A stretch of DNA of 64,000 nt from Brevundimonas sp. (lineage in GTDB: Bacteria; Pseudomonadota; Alphaproteobacteria; Caulobacterales; Caulobacteraceae), in NCBI RefSeq assembly GCF_013912065.1, contig NZ_JACESA010000004.1, positions 160,214 through 224,213 on the forward strand. The letters run 5' to 3'. The translations under genes and the position numbers were made by a program. A model generated the notes under the pieces. The model did no database searches and was not told where the DNA came from. It was given only the letters and a program-made list of their open reading frames with translations. Below, piece after piece: positions 63,869-64,000 of this stretch. Positions within the stretch are counted from its first letter, which is position 1. The number at the start of each line of letters is the position of its first letter.

Positions 63869-64000
63869 TCAGGCCTCGCCGTCGCCTTCATAGGCCATGA
63901 CCGGACCGGAGTCCTTGCCCTTGGCTTCGACGTCGCGATCGACGAACTCGATCACGGCCATCGGGGCGTTGTCGCCGTGGCGGAAGCCGGCCTTCATGAT
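63869..64000 (-). CDS. rplQ: 50S ribosomal protein L17, C-terminal part
   Basis: The 43-codon frame reads [19 protein letters not shown] and ends in a short acidic tail, the C terminus of L17. The start is outside the window. It is probably the last gene of the rpoA-rplQ group. Confidence 0.92.
   Translation of the reverse strand: MMKAGFRHGDNAPMAVIEFVDRDVEAKGKDSGPVMAYEGDGEA

Overview
The window looks like the chromosome of an alphaproteobacterium of the Caulobacterales, most likely Brevundimonas or a close relative. This rests on high GC content, abundant TonB-dependent receptors including one of the Caulobacter/Xanthomonas large-receptor class, two DUF2336 proteins, a TTAA-N7-TTAA CtrA-type box, and the style of tuf, metG and rplQ. 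No rRNA operon, CRISPR array or insertion sequence was seen. Two intact tRNA genes and one tRNA fragment are present.

Positions 1-5830 form the right end of an integrated island. It carries a trypsin-like peptidase followed by a HEPN-type protein (a possible defence or conflict pair), a divergent HxlR/SDR/NTF2-like redox module with a clear operator, and a tyrosine integrase. It ends in a 45-base 3' fragment of a tRNA-Lys(CTT) gene at 5786-5830, which reads as the duplicated attachment site. The intact tRNA and the left end of the island must lie outside the window.

Positions 6119-19098 form a sulfide/persulfide stress cluster. It holds two Prx6-type peroxiredoxins, a 52-residue Cys-rich protein, sulfide:quinone oxidoreductase with its three cysteines, a YgaP-like DUF2892 protein, rhodanese, a complete tripartite RND efflux pump whose outer-membrane channel is in the divergent sqr operon, DUF3422, two ArsR regulators (one a BigR/SqrR type with cysteines 66 residues apart), an ETHE1/Blh-like metallo-beta-lactamase-fold protein and a TauE/SafE exporter. 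AT-rich operator-like sequences precede the three transcription-unit groups.

Positions 19261-23595 encode iron uptake (small membrane protein, PepSY protein and a siderophore receptor behind a Fur-like box). Positions 23756-31152 are a galactan utilisation locus (GH2 beta-galactosidase, large TonB-dependent receptor, GH53 endo-galactanase, TetR regulator). Then come a prepilin peptidase, feoAB, a cytochrome c, a second RND pump, a class II aldolase and an outer-membrane-like protein.

From 40963 onward the content is mostly core: two DUF2336 proteins, NAD kinase, an Hpt protein, a lytic transglycosylase behind a CtrA-type box, a TonB-like protein, an FAD amine oxidase, tuf with tRNA-Gly and tRNA-Tyr, rlmB, a TerC/rhodanese pair, metG, a MATE exporter, DUF1489, a biotin carboxylase, a 2OG-oxygenase-like protein, a TetR/SDR divergent pair with visible operators, a nucleotide pyrophosphatase-like lipoprotein, an ABC exporter, LysR, GNAT and the C-terminal end of rplQ.
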